This document shows, piece by piece, positions 35,832-45,825 of a stretch of DNA of 64,000 bases. Numbering within the stretch: the stretch's first letter is position 1; each line of letters starts with the position of its first letter. Under the pieces are notes generated by a model. The model was not told the DNA's origin, ran no database searches, and saw only the letters and a program-made list of their open reading frames with translations. The translations under genes were made by a program, and so were the position numbers. Source of the DNA: Actibacterium ureilyticum (GTDB lineage Bacteria; Pseudomonadota; Alphaproteobacteria; Rhodobacterales; Rhodobacteraceae). The stretch is taken from the NCBI RefSeq assembly GCF_002285435.1, contig NZ_NSBT01000037.1:930001-994000 (forward strand), given 5' to 3'.

Positions 35832-36229
35832 TGCCCGCCCCGCCGCACCCCGAACGGCCCGTTGCGCTCCCGTCGGCGCAGCGGGCTTTTCTTATGGCGT
35901 TGGGCCCTGAACAGGTGGATTGCGCGATCGCGGTCATGCTGAAGATCCTGGACGGCAAATGCCGGATGCCCCCGCCCGAGGCGCGGATCATGACCGGCGT
36001 CTATGAGCTGTTGCGTGACAGGTCCGGCGCGCGCCTGGGCGCGGACAGTCACCGCCTGATCGACCGGGCGCGGGCGGATCGCGACATGCCGCGCCGTCAG
36101 ATCTATGAGGCGCGCGTTCTGGCCGAAACCCGCATCTCGCGCCCGGTGATGAAGGCGTTCAAGGCCGCCCTGCGCGATGCCCGCGTCCTGCCGGACAAGA
36201 CCCCGCCCGCCCCGGCCGACAGGCCCTGA
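35831..36229 (+). CDS. Conserved nif-cluster hypothetical protein (132 aa)
   Basis: A 132-aa, basic, mostly helical cytoplasmic protein (FLMALGPEQVDCAIAVMLKI then KMPPPEARIM-like region) with a Pro-rich tail. Two cysteines (VDCAIA, GKCRMP). Translationally coupled to the SIR2-like gene (TGATG) and last gene of the nifB operon. I do not recognise the family. Good codon usage and fixed coupling argue it is real. Confidence 0.7.
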   Translation: MPAPPHPERPVALPSAQRAFLMALGPEQVDCAIAVMLKILDGKCRMPPPEARIMTGVYELLRDRSGARLGADSHRLIDRARADRDMPRRQIYEARVLAETRISRPVMKAFKAALRDARVLPDKTPPAPADRP

Positions 36230-36257
36230 CCGGCCGGCCGCGCGAATGTCGGGGAAA

Positions 36258-36273
36258 TGTTGCGTTCAGCACA
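36258..36273 (+). promoter_or_regulatory. NifA upstream activator sequence of nifHDK
   Basis: TGTTGCGTTCAGCACA is a perfect TGT-N10-ACA about 75 bases ahead of the -24 element. Confidence 0.9.
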
Positions 36274-36338
36274 TTGGACCGATCCGGCGAAACCCCGGCA
36301 ACCACCTGAAAAACAACAGTTTCACACGAAACCGGGCT

Positions 36339-36353
36339 TGGCACGCTTGCTGC
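36339..36353 (+). promoter_or_regulatory. Sigma-54 promoter of nifHDK
   Basis: TGGCACGCTTGCTGC: GG and GC dinucleotides spaced correctly; the -12 box is CTGC rather than TTGC. nifH begins 66 bases downstream. Confidence 0.88.
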
Positions 36354-36359
36354 TTCTAA

Positions 36360-37304
<945 letters not shown>

Positions 37305-37315
37305 GCACCCCCAGG

Positions 37316-37340
37316 GGGCCGGGTGCGACCGGCCCTTTTT
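37316..37340 (+). terminator. Intercistronic terminator-like hairpin between nifH and nifD
   Basis: A 7-bp GC stem (37316-37322 with 37329-37335) is followed by five T residues. It looks like a weak intrinsic terminator or processing site that could make nifH mRNA more abundant than nifDK. Confidence 0.65.
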
Positions 37341-37370
37341 CCCAAACCCGCAGTGAGAGGAGCCAAAAGA

Positions 37371-38882
37371 ATGGCCAAAGATCACGCAGACGGCCCGGAA
37401 GACTATGAAGCCCTGATCGAACAGGTGCTGGAAGCCTATCCCGCCAAAGCCAAGAAGAAGCGCGCCAAGCACCTGCAGGTGTCGGCGCCCGATCCCGAAG
37501 CCGAGCCCGATCCCGCGACCGGCATCGCATCGAAATGCGACACGACCAAGTCGAACATCAAGTCGATCCCCGGTGTGATGACCGTGCGCGGCTGTGCCTA
37601 TGCAGGGTCCAAGGGCGTGGTCTGGGGGCCGGTCAAGGACATGATCCACATCAGCCACGGCCCCGTGGGCTGCGGACAATACAGCTGGTCGCAGCGCCGC
37701 AATTACTACATCGGCAAGACCGGCGTCGACAGCTTCGTGACGATGCAGTTCACCACCGATTTCCAGGAAAAGGACATCGTGTTCGGCGGCGACAAGAAGC
37801 TGGCCAAGATGATCGACGAGCTGGAAGAGCTGTTCCCGCTGTCGAATGGCACCACGATCCAGTCGGAATGCCCCATTGGCCTGATCGGGGACGACATCGA
37901 AGCGGTCGCCAAGCAGAAGAACAAGGAACACGACAAGACGATGGTTCCGGTTCGCTGCGAAGGGTTCCGCGGGGTGTCGCAATCGCTGGGCCACCACATC
38001 GCCAACGACGCGGTCCGCGACTGGGTCTATGAAAAGGGCGATGGCGGCGCGGCCAAGGATTACGAGCCCGGCCCCTATGACGTGAATGTCATCGGCGACT
38101 ATAACATCGGCGGCGACGCATGGGCCTCGCGCATCCTGCTGGAAGAGATGGGCCTGAACGTGGTCGGCAACTGGTCCGGCGACGCGACCCTGGCCGAGAT
38201 GGAGCGCGCGCCCAAGGCGCGGCTGAACCTGATCCACTGCTATCGGTCGATGAATTACATCTGCCGCTACATGGAAGAGAAGTACGATATCGGCTGGATG
38301 GAATACAACTTCTTCGGCCCGACCCAGATCGCGGCGTCGCTGCGCGCCATCGCCGAGAAATTCGACGACAAGATCAAGGAAGGCGCCGAAAAGGTCATCG
38401 CCAAGTACCAGCCGCTGGTGGATCAGGTGAACGCCAAGTATCGCCCCCGCCTAGAGGGCAAGTCGGTGATGCTGTACGTGGGCGGGCTGCGTCCGCGCCA
38501 CGTGGTCACCGCCTATGACGACCTGGGCATGAAGGTGGTCGGCACCGGCTATGAGTTCGGGCATGGCGACGACTACAAACGGACCGGCCATTACGTCAAG
38601 GACGGCACGCTGATCTATGACGACGTGACCGGATACGAGCTGGAGAAGTTCATCGAGGGCATCCGCCCCGATCTGGTCGGCTCGGGCATCAAGGAAAAGT
38701 ACCCGGTGCAGAAGATGGGCATCCCGTTCCGCCAGATGCACAGCTGGGACTATTCCGGCCCCTATCACGGCTATGACGGCTACGCGATCTTTGCCCGCGA
38801 CATGGACCTGGCGATCAACAACCCCGTCTGGGGCATGTACGACGCCCCCTGGACCCAGCCCGCGGCCATCGCCGCCGAATGA
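37371..38882 (+). CDS. nifD: Nitrogenase MoFe protein alpha chain NifD
   Basis: A 503-aa subunit carrying FeMo-co and half of the P-cluster. P-cluster Cys in [20 protein letters not shown] and [11 protein letters not shown]. FeMo-co ligands: Cys290 ([11 protein letters not shown]) and His457 ([19 protein letters not shown]). The conserved YNIGGD and GRxRHV-like loops are present. AGAGGAG precedes the ATG. Confidence 0.99.
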   Translation: MAKDHADGPEDYEALIEQVLEAYPAKAKKKRAKHLQVSAPDPEAEPDPATGIASKCDTTKSNIKSIPGVMTVRGCAYAGSKGVVWGPVKDMIHISHGPVGCGQYSWSQRRNYYIGKTGVDSFVTMQFTTDFQEKDIVFGGDKKLAKMIDELEELFPLSNGTTIQSECPIGLIGDDIEAVAKQKNKEHDKTMVPVRCEGFRGVSQSLGHHIANDAVRDWVYEKGDGGAAKDYEPGPYDVNVIGDYNIGGDAWASRILLEEMGLNVVGNWSGDATLAEMERAPKARLNLIHCYRSMNYICRYMEEKYDIGWMEYNFFGPTQIAASLRAIAEKFDDKIKEGAEKVIAKYQPLVDQVNAKYRPRLEGKSVMLYVGGLRPRHVVTAYDDLGMKVVGTGYEFGHGDDYKRTGHYVKDGTLIYDDVTGYELEKFIEGIRPDLVGSGIKEKYPVQKMGIPFRQMHSWDYSGPYHGYDGYAIFARDMDLAINNPVWGMYDAPWTQPAAIAAE

Positions 38883-38890
38883 TCCCCGCC

Positions 38891-38950
38891 GGTGCGCGCA
38901 GCCCGCGCGCACCGCAACCACCGCGGGGAGGTGTCCCGCCCTCCCCGCGG
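38891..38950 (+). other. Two strong hairpins between nifD and nifK
   Basis: A 9-bp perfect stem (38891-38899 with 38905-38913) is followed by an 11-bp perfect stem (38921-38931 with 38940-38950), neither with a T tract. They fill much of the 128-base nifD-nifK gap and may stabilise or process the mRNA. Confidence 0.6.
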
Positions 38951-39010
38951 CCCAAATCTTCAGACAAGGCGCGTCTCGGAATGCGGACGGCCCATAGAAG
39001 GATCAAGACT

Positions 39011-40555
39011 ATGCCTCAATCGGCTGACAAAGTGCTCGACCATGCTCCTCTGTTCCGCGAACCGGAATACCAGGAGATGCTGGAAAACAAGAAGGTCAAA
39101 TATGAATGCGGTCACCCGGACGAACTGGTCCAGGAGATCGGCGACTGGACCAAATCCTGGGAATACCGGGAAAAGAACCTGGCCCGCGAGGCCGCGACGA
39201 TCAACCCCGCCAAGGCCTGCCAGCCGCTGGGCGCGGTCTTTGCTGGCGCGGGCTACGAAAAGACCATGAGCTTCGTGCATGGCTCGCAAGGCTGCGTGGC
39301 CTATTACCGGTCGCACCTGTCGCGCCATTTCAAGGAACCCAGTTCCTGCGTGTCCTCGTCCATGACCGAAGACGCGGCGGTGTTCGGCGGTCTGGTCAAC
39401 ATGGTGGACGGCCTGGCCAACACCAAGGCGCTTTACGACCCCGACATGATCGCCGTTTCAACCACCTGCATGGCCGAGGTGATCGGCGACGACCTGAATT
39501 CGTTCATCCTGCAGGCCAAGGAAAAGGGCTCGGTCGCCGAGGATTTCGATGTGCCCTTCGCCCACACGCCCGCTTTCGTCGGCAGCCATATCGATGGCTA
39601 TGACAACATGCAGAAAGGCATCATCAGCCATTTCTGGAACAAGACCGACGCGCGCACCGAAACCGACAGCATCAACATCATCCCCGGCTTCGACGGGTTC
39701 GCGGTCGGCAATGTGCGCGAGCTGAAGCGCATTCTGGCCGAGATGCAGATCACCGGTTACACCATCCTGTCGGACGTATCGGATGTCTATGACACCCCGT
39801 CAGATGGCGAATTCCGGATGTATTCGGGCGGCACCAGCCTGGCCGACATGCCCGCGGCCAAGAACGCCAAGGCGACGCTGAGCCTTCAGGAGTTCTGCAC
39901 GCCCAAGACGCTGGCCTATTGCAAGGAAAAGGGCCAGGAAACCGCGTCCTTCCACTATCCCATGGGCGTCAAGGGCACCGACGCATTCCTGATGAAACTG
40001 TCGGAACTGACGGGCAAGGAGATCCCCGAAAGCCTGCGCCTGGAACGCGGCCGCCTGATCGACGCGATGGCCGACAGCCAGGCACACCTGCATGGCAAGA
40101 CCTATGCGATCTATGGCGATCCGGATTTCGTCTATGCCATGGCCGCGTTCATCCTGGAAACCGGGGGCGAGCCGCGCCACTGTCTGGCCACCAACGGCTC
40201 CAAGGCCTGGGCCAAGCAGATGCAGGAACTGTTCGACAGCTCGCCCTTCGGCAAGGAATGTCAGGTCTGGGCCGGCAAGGATCTGTGGCACATGCGCTCG
40301 TTCCTGAACACCGAGCCGGTGGATATGCTGATCGGCAATTCCTATGGCAAGTATCTGGAGCGCGACACCGGCACGCCGCTGCTGCGTCTGGCCTTTCCGA
40401 TCTTCGACCGGCACCATCACCACCGCTTCCCGACGATGTTCTATCAGGGGACGCTGACGGTGCTGGTCAAGGTTCTGGACATGATCTTCGACAAGTTCGA
40501 CCTGGACACGATCGAACCGGGGGTCACCGATTATTCGTTCGACCTGACACGCTGA
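39011..40555 (+). CDS. nifK: Nitrogenase MoFe protein beta chain NifK
   Basis: A 514-aa subunit completing the P-cluster. Cys ligands in [27 protein letters not shown] and [13 protein letters not shown], plus the SSxSSxTE-like stretch [14 protein letters not shown]. Starts 39011 with AGAAGGA upstream. Followed by a strong terminator. Confidence 0.99.
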   Translation: MPQSADKVLDHAPLFREPEYQEMLENKKVKYECGHPDELVQEIGDWTKSWEYREKNLAREAATINPAKACQPLGAVFAGAGYEKTMSFVHGSQGCVAYYRSHLSRHFKEPSSCVSSSMTEDAAVFGGLVNMVDGLANTKALYDPDMIAVSTTCMAEVIGDDLNSFILQAKEKGSVAEDFDVPFAHTPAFVGSHIDGYDNMQKGIISHFWNKTDARTETDSINIIPGFDGFAVGNVRELKRILAEMQITGYTILSDVSDVYDTPSDGEFRMYSGGTSLADMPAAKNAKATLSLQEFCTPKTLAYCKEKGQETASFHYPMGVKGTDAFLMKLSELTGKEIPESLRLERGRLIDAMADSQAHLHGKTYAIYGDPDFVYAMAAFILETGGEPRHCLATNGSKAWAKQMQELFDSSPFGKECQVWAGKDLWHMRSFLNTEPVDMLIGNSYGKYLERDTGTPLLRLAFPIFDRHHHHRFPTMFYQGTLTVLVKVLDMIFDKFDLDTIEPGVTDYSFDLTR

Positions 40556-40596
40556 TCTCTCCGCGACTGCCACCCCCAAGCTGGCAAGACGCACCT

Positions 40597-40628
40597 GACC
40601 GGCCGCTCCGTGCGGCCGGTCCTTTTTT
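40597..40628 (+). terminator. Rho-independent terminator of nifHDK
   Basis: A 10-bp perfect stem (40597-40606 with 40612-40621), loop TCCGT, followed by six T residues. Confidence 0.9.
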
Positions 40629-40667
40629 GTTGATGAGGGCCAGTCCAGACAGCGCGCCGCAATGTCG

Positions 40668-40683
40668 TGTCGCATCACCGACA
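40668..40683 (+). promoter_or_regulatory. NifA upstream activator sequence of nifEN operon
   Basis: TGTCGCATCACCGACA, perfect TGT-N10-ACA about 60 bases ahead of the -24 element. Confidence 0.9.
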
Positions 40684-40733
40684 ATCGCGCACGAAAATCG
40701 CACTTTGCCGCCCACAACGGCCGATCCGCCACT

Positions 40734-40748
40734 TGGCACGGTTGATGC
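40734..40748 (+). promoter_or_regulatory. Sigma-54 promoter of nifEN operon
   Basis: TGGCACGGTTGATGC with GG/GC at 12-base spacing. Because transcription starts near 40760, an in-frame ATG at 40745 cannot be the nifE start. Confidence 0.85.
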
Positions 40749-40780
40749 TTGAGAAAGGGCAGAAAGCGGTGGAGAGCCAG

Positions 40781-42307
40781 ATGTCCGATGCGCTGAAAAG
40801 CAAGATCAACGATGTGTTCAACGAACCCGCCTGCGGGCACAACGTGAACAAGACCGAGCAGCAGCGCAAGAAGGGCTGCGCCAAGCCGCTGACCCCCGGC
40901 GCGGCGGCGGGCGGCTGTGCCTTTGACGGGGCCAAGATCGTGCTGCAACCCATTGTCGATGTCGCCCATCTGGTCCACGCGCCGCTGGCCTGCGAGGGCA
41001 ATGGCTGGGACAATCGCGGCGCGGCCTCGTCGGGGTCGGAACGCTATCGCACCGGGTTCACCACCGACCTGACCGAGCTGGATATCGTCATGGGCCATGG
41101 CGAAAAGAAGCTGTTCCGGTCGATCCGCGAGGTGATCGAGGCCGAAAATCCCCCCGCCGTCTTCGTCTATGCCACCTGTGTGCCGGCGCTGATCGGCGAT
41201 GACATCGACGCCGTCTGCAAGGCCGCGACCCAGACCTTCGGCGTGCCCTGCATCCCGGTCAATGCGCCGGGCTATGTCGGGTCCAAGAACCTGGGCAACA
41301 AGCTGGCGGGCGAGGCGATGCTGGATCACGTGATCGGCACGGTGGAGCCCGCGGAATGCACGCCCTATGACCTGAACTTCGTCGGCGATTACAACCTGTC
41401 GGGCGAGCTGTGGCAGGTCAAGCCGCTGCTGGACCGGCTGGGCATCCGCATCCTGGGATCACTGTCGGCGGACGCGCGCTATAAACAGGTCGCGATGATG
41501 CACCGCGCCCGGGTGACGATGATGGTCTGTTCCAAGGCGCTGATCAACGTGGCCCGCAAGCTGGAAGAAAATTACGGGATCCCCTATTTCGAGGGGTCTT
41601 TCTACGGCATCTCGGACACGTCGGACAGCCTGCGCCAGATGTGCCGCATCATGATCGAGCGCGGCGCCGCGCCCGAGCTGATGGATCGCTGCGAGGCGCT
41701 GATCGCCGAGGAAGAAGCCAATATCTGGGCCCAGCTGGAACAGTTCCGCCCCCGCGTCGCGGGCAAGAAGGTGCTGCTTTATACCGGCGGCCACAAAAGC
41801 TGGTCCGTCGTCGCCGCGCTTCAGGAACTGGGGATGGAGGTGATCGGCACCTCGGTCCGCAAGGCCACCGAGGGCGACAAGGACCGCGTCAAGGACATCA
41901 TGGGCGATGACAAGCACATGTTCGACAACATGGCGCCCAAGGACATGTACCGCCTGCTGAAAGAGGCAAAGGCCGATGTGCTGATGTCGGGCGGGCGCAG
42001 CCAGTTCGTGGCGCTGAAGGCCAAGATGCCCTGGGTCGACGTGAACCAGGAAAAACACGAACCCTATGCCGGTTACATGGGGATGGTCGATCTGGTCCGC
42101 GCCATCGACCGGGCGGTGAACAATCCGATGTGGGCCGACCTGCGCGGCCCGGCCCCGTGGGACGAACCGGTCGCCAGTCAGGGCGCTTATGTCCCGCCGC
42201 TGCGCGGGACCTGTCCGGTCACCAATGCCAGCACGCCGGGGGTGACCATCCCCGTCGCGGATGCGGCGTTCGGCCCGTCCTCGGACACCGATTTCGAGGA
42301 TTGCTGA
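40781..42307 (+). CDS. nifE: FeMo-cofactor scaffold protein NifE
   Basis: A 508-aa NifD-like subunit of the NifEN scaffold on which NifB-co is matured with Mo and homocitrate. Conserved Cys-containing segments include KPLTPGAAAGGCAFDGAK, APLACEGNGWDNRG and YATCVPALIGDD. The start at 40781 lies after GGAG and downstream of the sigma-54 promoter; the longer frame would start inside the promoter. The C-terminus has no unusual extension. Confidence 0.97.
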   Translation: MSDALKSKINDVFNEPACGHNVNKTEQQRKKGCAKPLTPGAAAGGCAFDGAKIVLQPIVDVAHLVHAPLACEGNGWDNRGAASSGSERYRTGFTTDLTELDIVMGHGEKKLFRSIREVIEAENPPAVFVYATCVPALIGDDIDAVCKAATQTFGVPCIPVNAPGYVGSKNLGNKLAGEAMLDHVIGTVEPAECTPYDLNFVGDYNLSGELWQVKPLLDRLGIRILGSLSADARYKQVAMMHRARVTMMVCSKALINVARKLEENYGIPYFEGSFYGISDTSDSLRQMCRIMIERGAAPELMDRCEALIAEEEANIWAQLEQFRPRVAGKKVLLYTGGHKSWSVVAALQELGMEVIGTSVRKATEGDKDRVKDIMGDDKHMFDNMAPKDMYRLLKEAKADVLMSGGRSQFVALKAKMPWVDVNQEKHEPYAGYMGMVDLVRAIDRAVNNPMWADLRGPAPWDEPVASQGAYVPPLRGTCPVTNASTPGVTIPVADAAFGPSSDTDFEDC

Positions 42308-42308
42308 G

Positions 42309-43700
42309 ATGGCCCGCATCACCCACCCCAAACGCGCATTGTCGACGAACCCGCTGAAATCCTCGGCCCCGCTGGGGGCCGCGCTGGCCTATTTGGGTAT
42401 GGACGGGGCGGTGCCGCTGTTTCACGGCTCGCAAGGGTGCACCGCCTTTGCGATGGTCCATCTGGTGCGCCATTTCAAGGAAGCCGTGCCGCTGCAGACC
42501 ACGGCGATGAACGAGGTTTCGACGATCCTGGGCGGGGCCGACCAGATCGAAGAGGCCATCGAAAACCTGCGCAAGAAATCCAACCCGCGCTTCATCGGCA
42601 TCGCCTCGACCGCGCTGACCGAAACCCGGGGCGAGGATGTGGTGGGCGAGCTGAAGGACATCGTCGCCCGGCGCAGCGATTTCGCCGATACCGCGATCGT
42701 CTATGCCTCGACCCCCGATTTCAGCGGCGGGATGGAGGACGGCTGGGCCAAGGCGGTCGAGGCGATCGTCGCCGCGCTGCTGCCCGATATCGACCCGGTC
42801 TTTCGCAAGACCGAACCGCGCCAGGTGAACCTGCTGTGCGGATCGTACCTGACCCCGGTCGAGATCGAAGAGATCGTGCGCCTGATCCGTGCCTTCGGGC
42901 TATCGCCCATCGTGCTGCCGGATATCTCGACCTCGTTGGACGGGCATATGTCCGACAACTGGTCGGGGACCTCTCTGGGGGGGACGACCCGCGCCGATGT
43001 CGCCAGGATGACCGAAAGCGCCTTTACCCTGGCCATCGGCGAAAGCATGCGCGGCGCGGCCAAGTTGATCGAAGACAGGGCCTTTGTTCCCTATCGCGTG
43101 TTCCAGTCGGTCACCGGCCTGAAACCTGTGGATGCGCTGGTGCGCACGCTGATGGGGGTGTCGGGGCAGCCCGACGCGCCGCCATCTGTCAAACGCGACC
43201 GGTCGCGCCTGATCGACGCCGCGCTGGACGCGCATTTCCATATCGGCGGGCTGAAGGTCGCGATGGGCGCCGATCCCGATCTCCTGTTTGCGCTGTCAAA
43301 CTGCCTGAGCGGCATGGGCGCGCAGATCGTCACCGCCGTCAGCACCACCACCGCCAATCCCGTGGCCGAACGGGTGCCGGCGGACACGGTGCTGATCGGC
43401 GATCTGGGCGATCTGGAACGGCACGCGGGCCAATCCGGCGCGCAGATGCTGATCACCCATGCCCATGGCCGCCACGCGGCGCAGCGGCTGCAGCTGCCGC
43501 TGTTGCGCGCGGGCTTTCCGATTTTCGACCGTCTGGGCGCCCAGGACATCTGCCGCGTCGGCTATCGCGGCACGCGCGCGTTCCTCTACGAGGTCGCGAA
43601 TATCGTCCAGGCCCGGCACCACCGCGCGCGTCCCGAAGATTTCGGCGCCGCCCCAATTCCCGAGGAGTTCGAGCATGACCCGCACCCTGCGTCTCATTGA
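42309..43700 (+). CDS. nifN: FeMo-cofactor scaffold protein NifN
   Basis: A 463-aa NifK-like partner of NifE. Typical N-terminal RALSTNPLKSSAPLGAALAY and HGSQGCTAFAMVHLVRHFKE with the conserved Cys. The ATG is one base after the nifE stop. The tail runs 26 bases into nifX. Confidence 0.96.
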   Translation: MARITHPKRALSTNPLKSSAPLGAALAYLGMDGAVPLFHGSQGCTAFAMVHLVRHFKEAVPLQTTAMNEVSTILGGADQIEEAIENLRKKSNPRFIGIASTALTETRGEDVVGELKDIVARRSDFADTAIVYASTPDFSGGMEDGWAKAVEAIVAALLPDIDPVFRKTEPRQVNLLCGSYLTPVEIEEIVRLIRAFGLSPIVLPDISTSLDGHMSDNWSGTSLGGTTRADVARMTESAFTLAIGESMRGAAKLIEDRAFVPYRVFQSVTGLKPVDALVRTLMGVSGQPDAPPSVKRDRSRLIDAALDAHFHIGGLKVAMGADPDLLFALSNCLSGMGAQIVTAVSTTTANPVAERVPADTVLIGDLGDLERHAGQSGAQMLITHAHGRHAAQRLQLPLLRAGFPIFDRLGAQDICRVGYRGTRAFLYEVANIVQARHHRARPEDFGAAPIPEEFEHDPHPASH

Positions 43701-44160
43701 TACCAACGCCCCCGATCCGGCCGAAAGGCCGCTGCGCGTGGCCATCGCCACCAACGATCTGGAAAACCTGAACGCGCATTTCGGGTCGGCGAAGAAATTC
43801 GCGATCTACGATGTCACGACCACGGGCGTGCAGTTCATCCAGGCGGTTGGGTTCGACGATGTGACGACCCAGTCGGGCAAACACGACGATATCGACGACA
43901 AGATCACCCCCAAGGTCGCGGCCCTGAGCGGCTGCGCGCTGCTGTTCGCGCTGGCCATCGGCGGCCCGTCCGCCGCCAAGGTGGTCAAGGCCGGGGTGCA
44001 CCCGATCAAGCGCAAGCAGGCCGAGCCGATCCCGGCGGTTCTGGATCAGGTCCAGACCATGCTGAAGGGCACGCCGCCCCCCTTCCTGCGCAAGATCCTG
44101 GGCCGCGCCGACAAGCCCAGCTTCATGGACGATTACGAAACCGAAGGATACGCCCAATGA
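43675..44160 (+). CDS. nifX: Nitrogen fixation protein NifX
   Basis: A 161-aa NifX that binds NifB-co and VK-cluster during FeMo-co assembly. The domain core begins LRVAIATNDLENLNAHFGSA and ends in the usual PSFMDDYE tail. It overlaps nifN by 26 bases and DUF269 by 4, implying coupling. Confidence 0.95.
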   Translation: MTRTLRLIDTNAPDPAERPLRVAIATNDLENLNAHFGSAKKFAIYDVTTTGVQFIQAVGFDDVTTQSGKHDDIDDKITPKVAALSGCALLFALAIGGPSAAKVVKAGVHPIKRKQAEPIPAVLDQVQTMLKGTPPPFLRKILGRADKPSFMDDYETEGYAQ

Positions 44161-44633
44161 GTGACGCAGCCGACATCGCCGCCCCCCGTGGCGGCGAGAT
44201 GACCGAAAGCCCGTTCCTGAAACAGCTGGCCGCGGTGATCCGCGCCGAAGACAGCTATGGCACCTGGGACGACAAGACCGATGCCGACATCATGGCCGAA
44301 TTCATCGTCACCGCCGACGAACGCCGCGAGATCCCGATCATCGGCGATCCCGATCCCGACGTGATGTGGCGGATCGGCAAGTTCTATGACGCGGTCGGGC
44401 TGATGATCGAAAAGGAAACCGGCTGCATGGCCAGCCAGATGCAGAAGATGAGCCACGAGGGGTTCGGCCGGATCGTCCTGATCGCGGGCAAGCTGGTCGT
44501 GGTGTCAAAGCACCTGCGCGACGTGCACCGGTTCGGCTTCACCACCTGGGACAAGCTGGCCCAGGGCGGCGAGAAGATCGTGGCGCAGGCGGTCGAGGTC
44601 ATCGAACGCTTCCCCGATGCGGCCCGCGCGTAA
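44157..44633 (+). CDS. NifX-associated nitrogen fixation protein (DUF269)
   Basis: A 158-aa DUF269 protein, found next to nifX in almost all Mo-nitrogenase clusters. Segments FLKQLAAVIRAEDSYGTWD and GRIVLIAGKLVVVSKHLRDV are diagnostic. Role unclear. The stop overlaps a coupled 49-aa ORF (TAATG). Confidence 0.94.
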   Translation: MSDAADIAAPRGGEMTESPFLKQLAAVIRAEDSYGTWDDKTDADIMAEFIVTADERREIPIIGDPDPDVMWRIGKFYDAVGLMIEKETGCMASQMQKMSHEGFGRIVLIAGKLVVVSKHLRDVHRFGFTTWDKLAQGGEKIVAQAVEVIERFPDAARA

Positions 44634-44782
44634 TGATCCAGATCGTCCTGCCCTTTTCCCGCCCCGGCGCGGCGCCGCGCAAGCCGCTGCCGCCAGTCAA
44701 GCTGAAACCGTCCACCGGACGCACCGCCGCCAGCCGCCGGCTGCGCAGCGCGCGCGTCAAACCCGAAAGGAAACCGACATGA
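44633..44782 (+). CDS. Coupled 49-aa basic small protein in the nifEN operon
   Basis: A 49-aa ORF starting MIQIVLPFSRPGAAPRKPLP and ending RVKPERKPT. It begins within TAATG at the DUF269 stop and ends with an ATGA overlap on the CCE_0567-like gene, so it is in frame-coupled position at both ends. Strongly basic and Pro-rich. Too short for most annotators. It fills exactly the gap between two genes that are otherwise adjacent, which supports it; family unknown. Confidence 0.55.
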   Translation: MIQIVLPFSRPGAAPRKPLPPVKLKPSTGRTAASRRLRSARVKPERKPT

Positions 44783-44985
44783 GCATCGAAGAGCTGCAAG
44801 CCAGGGTCAAGAAACTGTCGATGCGGTCGACCACGGCCAAGATGAACCTGCATGACCTGTCCGAGGAATTGCCGACCGACTGGGAAAAGATCCCCGACGT
44901 GGCCCAGGAAACCTTCGAGGTGTTCCGCGAACTGGCCGACGCGCGCAAGGCGCTGAAGGCCGCCCGGAAAGCCGAGGAGGTCTGA
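44779..44985 (+). CDS. CCE_0567-family nif-associated metalloprotein
   Basis: A 68-aa helical protein: MSIEELQARVKKLSMRSTTA then MNLHDLSEELPTDWEKIPDV. Members of this nif-linked family form a coiled-coil bundle and have been called metalloproteins. GAAAGGA lies upstream. Function unknown. Confidence 0.85.
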   Translation: MSIEELQARVKKLSMRSTTAKMNLHDLSEELPTDWEKIPDVAQETFEVFRELADARKALKAARKAEEV

Positions 44986-44988
44986 GCC

Positions 44989-45285
44989 ATGCCCATGGTG
45001 GCCTATAACCGGGGCGGGGCGGAATACACGCCGGAATTCCTGATGGCGATCGACGACAAGAAATGCATCGGCTGCGGGCGCTGCTACAAGGTCTGTGGCC
45101 GGGATGTCATGACGCTGAAGGGGATCACCGACGAGGATATGGTGGTCGAACTGGATGACGAGGAATACGAGGACGACATCGAACGGCGGGTGATGGTGAT
45201 GACGAACCCCGACAATTGCATCGGATGCGGCGCCTGCAACCGGGTCTGTCCCAGCGATTGCCAGACCCATGCACCGCTTGATTGA
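44989..45285 (+). CDS. fdxB: Nif-specific ferredoxin III
   Basis: A 98-aa 2[4Fe-4S] ferredoxin. Cluster motifs KKCIGCGRCYKVCGRDV and DNCIGCGACNRVCPSDC, separated by an acidic linker (VELDDEEYEDDIERR). The first motif lacks the usual Pro after the fourth Cys, as in FdxB. Starts three bases after the CCE_0567 stop. Confidence 0.95.
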   Translation: MPMVAYNRGGAEYTPEFLMAIDDKKCIGCGRCYKVCGRDVMTLKGITDEDMVVELDDEEYEDDIERRVMVMTNPDNCIGCGACNRVCPSDCQTHAPLD

Positions 45286-45817
45286 GGCGACCCAGGTCAA
45301 ACCGACGCTGCTGCGCACCCTGATCCGGTCCGATTTCGCCTGTATCCTGTCGCTGGCGCTGGAAGAGCGCGAGGCCGGTCTGGGCAGCCTGCCGGAACGG
45401 CTGGGGGTGATGCCCGCCCAACTGGCCGAGCTGGCCGATACCTGGTTTCCCGATCTGCACCTGCCCGATCTTGACGCGCCCGATCCGCAGCGCCCCGCCG
45501 ATCAGGATGCGATCGCACTGCTGTTGCTGTGGCGCGGCGGTGGGCGGGCGCCGGAAAGCCACTGGCTGGCGGCCATGATCGGACGCCGCGCGCTGGAACG
45601 GCGCCACCTGTGGCAGGATATGGGCCTGCCCAGCCGGGCCGCGCTGGGCGACCTGATCGCCCGGCATTTCCCCCGGATCTATGCCGCCAACCACCAGAAC
45701 ATGCGCTGGAAGAAATTCTTTTATCGCCAGATCTGTTCGGACAGTGATTTCGCGCTGTGCCTGTCGCCCACCTGCGACGATTGCAAAGAACGCGCCGATT
45801 GTTTCGCCGACGACTAG
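45269..45817 (+). CDS. nifQ: Molybdenum-loading protein NifQ
   Basis: A 182-aa NifQ that feeds molybdenum to the NifEN/NifH complex. The diagnostic C-terminal motif C-x4-C-x2-C-x5-C is seen in CLSPTCDDCKERADC, the Mo-Fe-S ligand set. It overlaps fdxB by 17 bases. Conserved HFPRIYAANHQNMRWKKFFY precedes it. Confidence 0.95.
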   Translation: MHRLIEATQVKPTLLRTLIRSDFACILSLALEEREAGLGSLPERLGVMPAQLAELADTWFPDLHLPDLDAPDPQRPADQDAIALLLLWRGGGRAPESHWLAAMIGRRALERRHLWQDMGLPSRAALGDLIARHFPRIYAANHQNMRWKKFFYRQICSDSDFALCLSPTCDDCKERADCFADD

Positions 45818-45825
45818 GGGCGCGG

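Noticed and set aside
40745-40780. Upstream ATG at 40745 as nifE start
   Set aside because: It overlaps the -12 element of the sigma-54 promoter, so it would not be transcribed.
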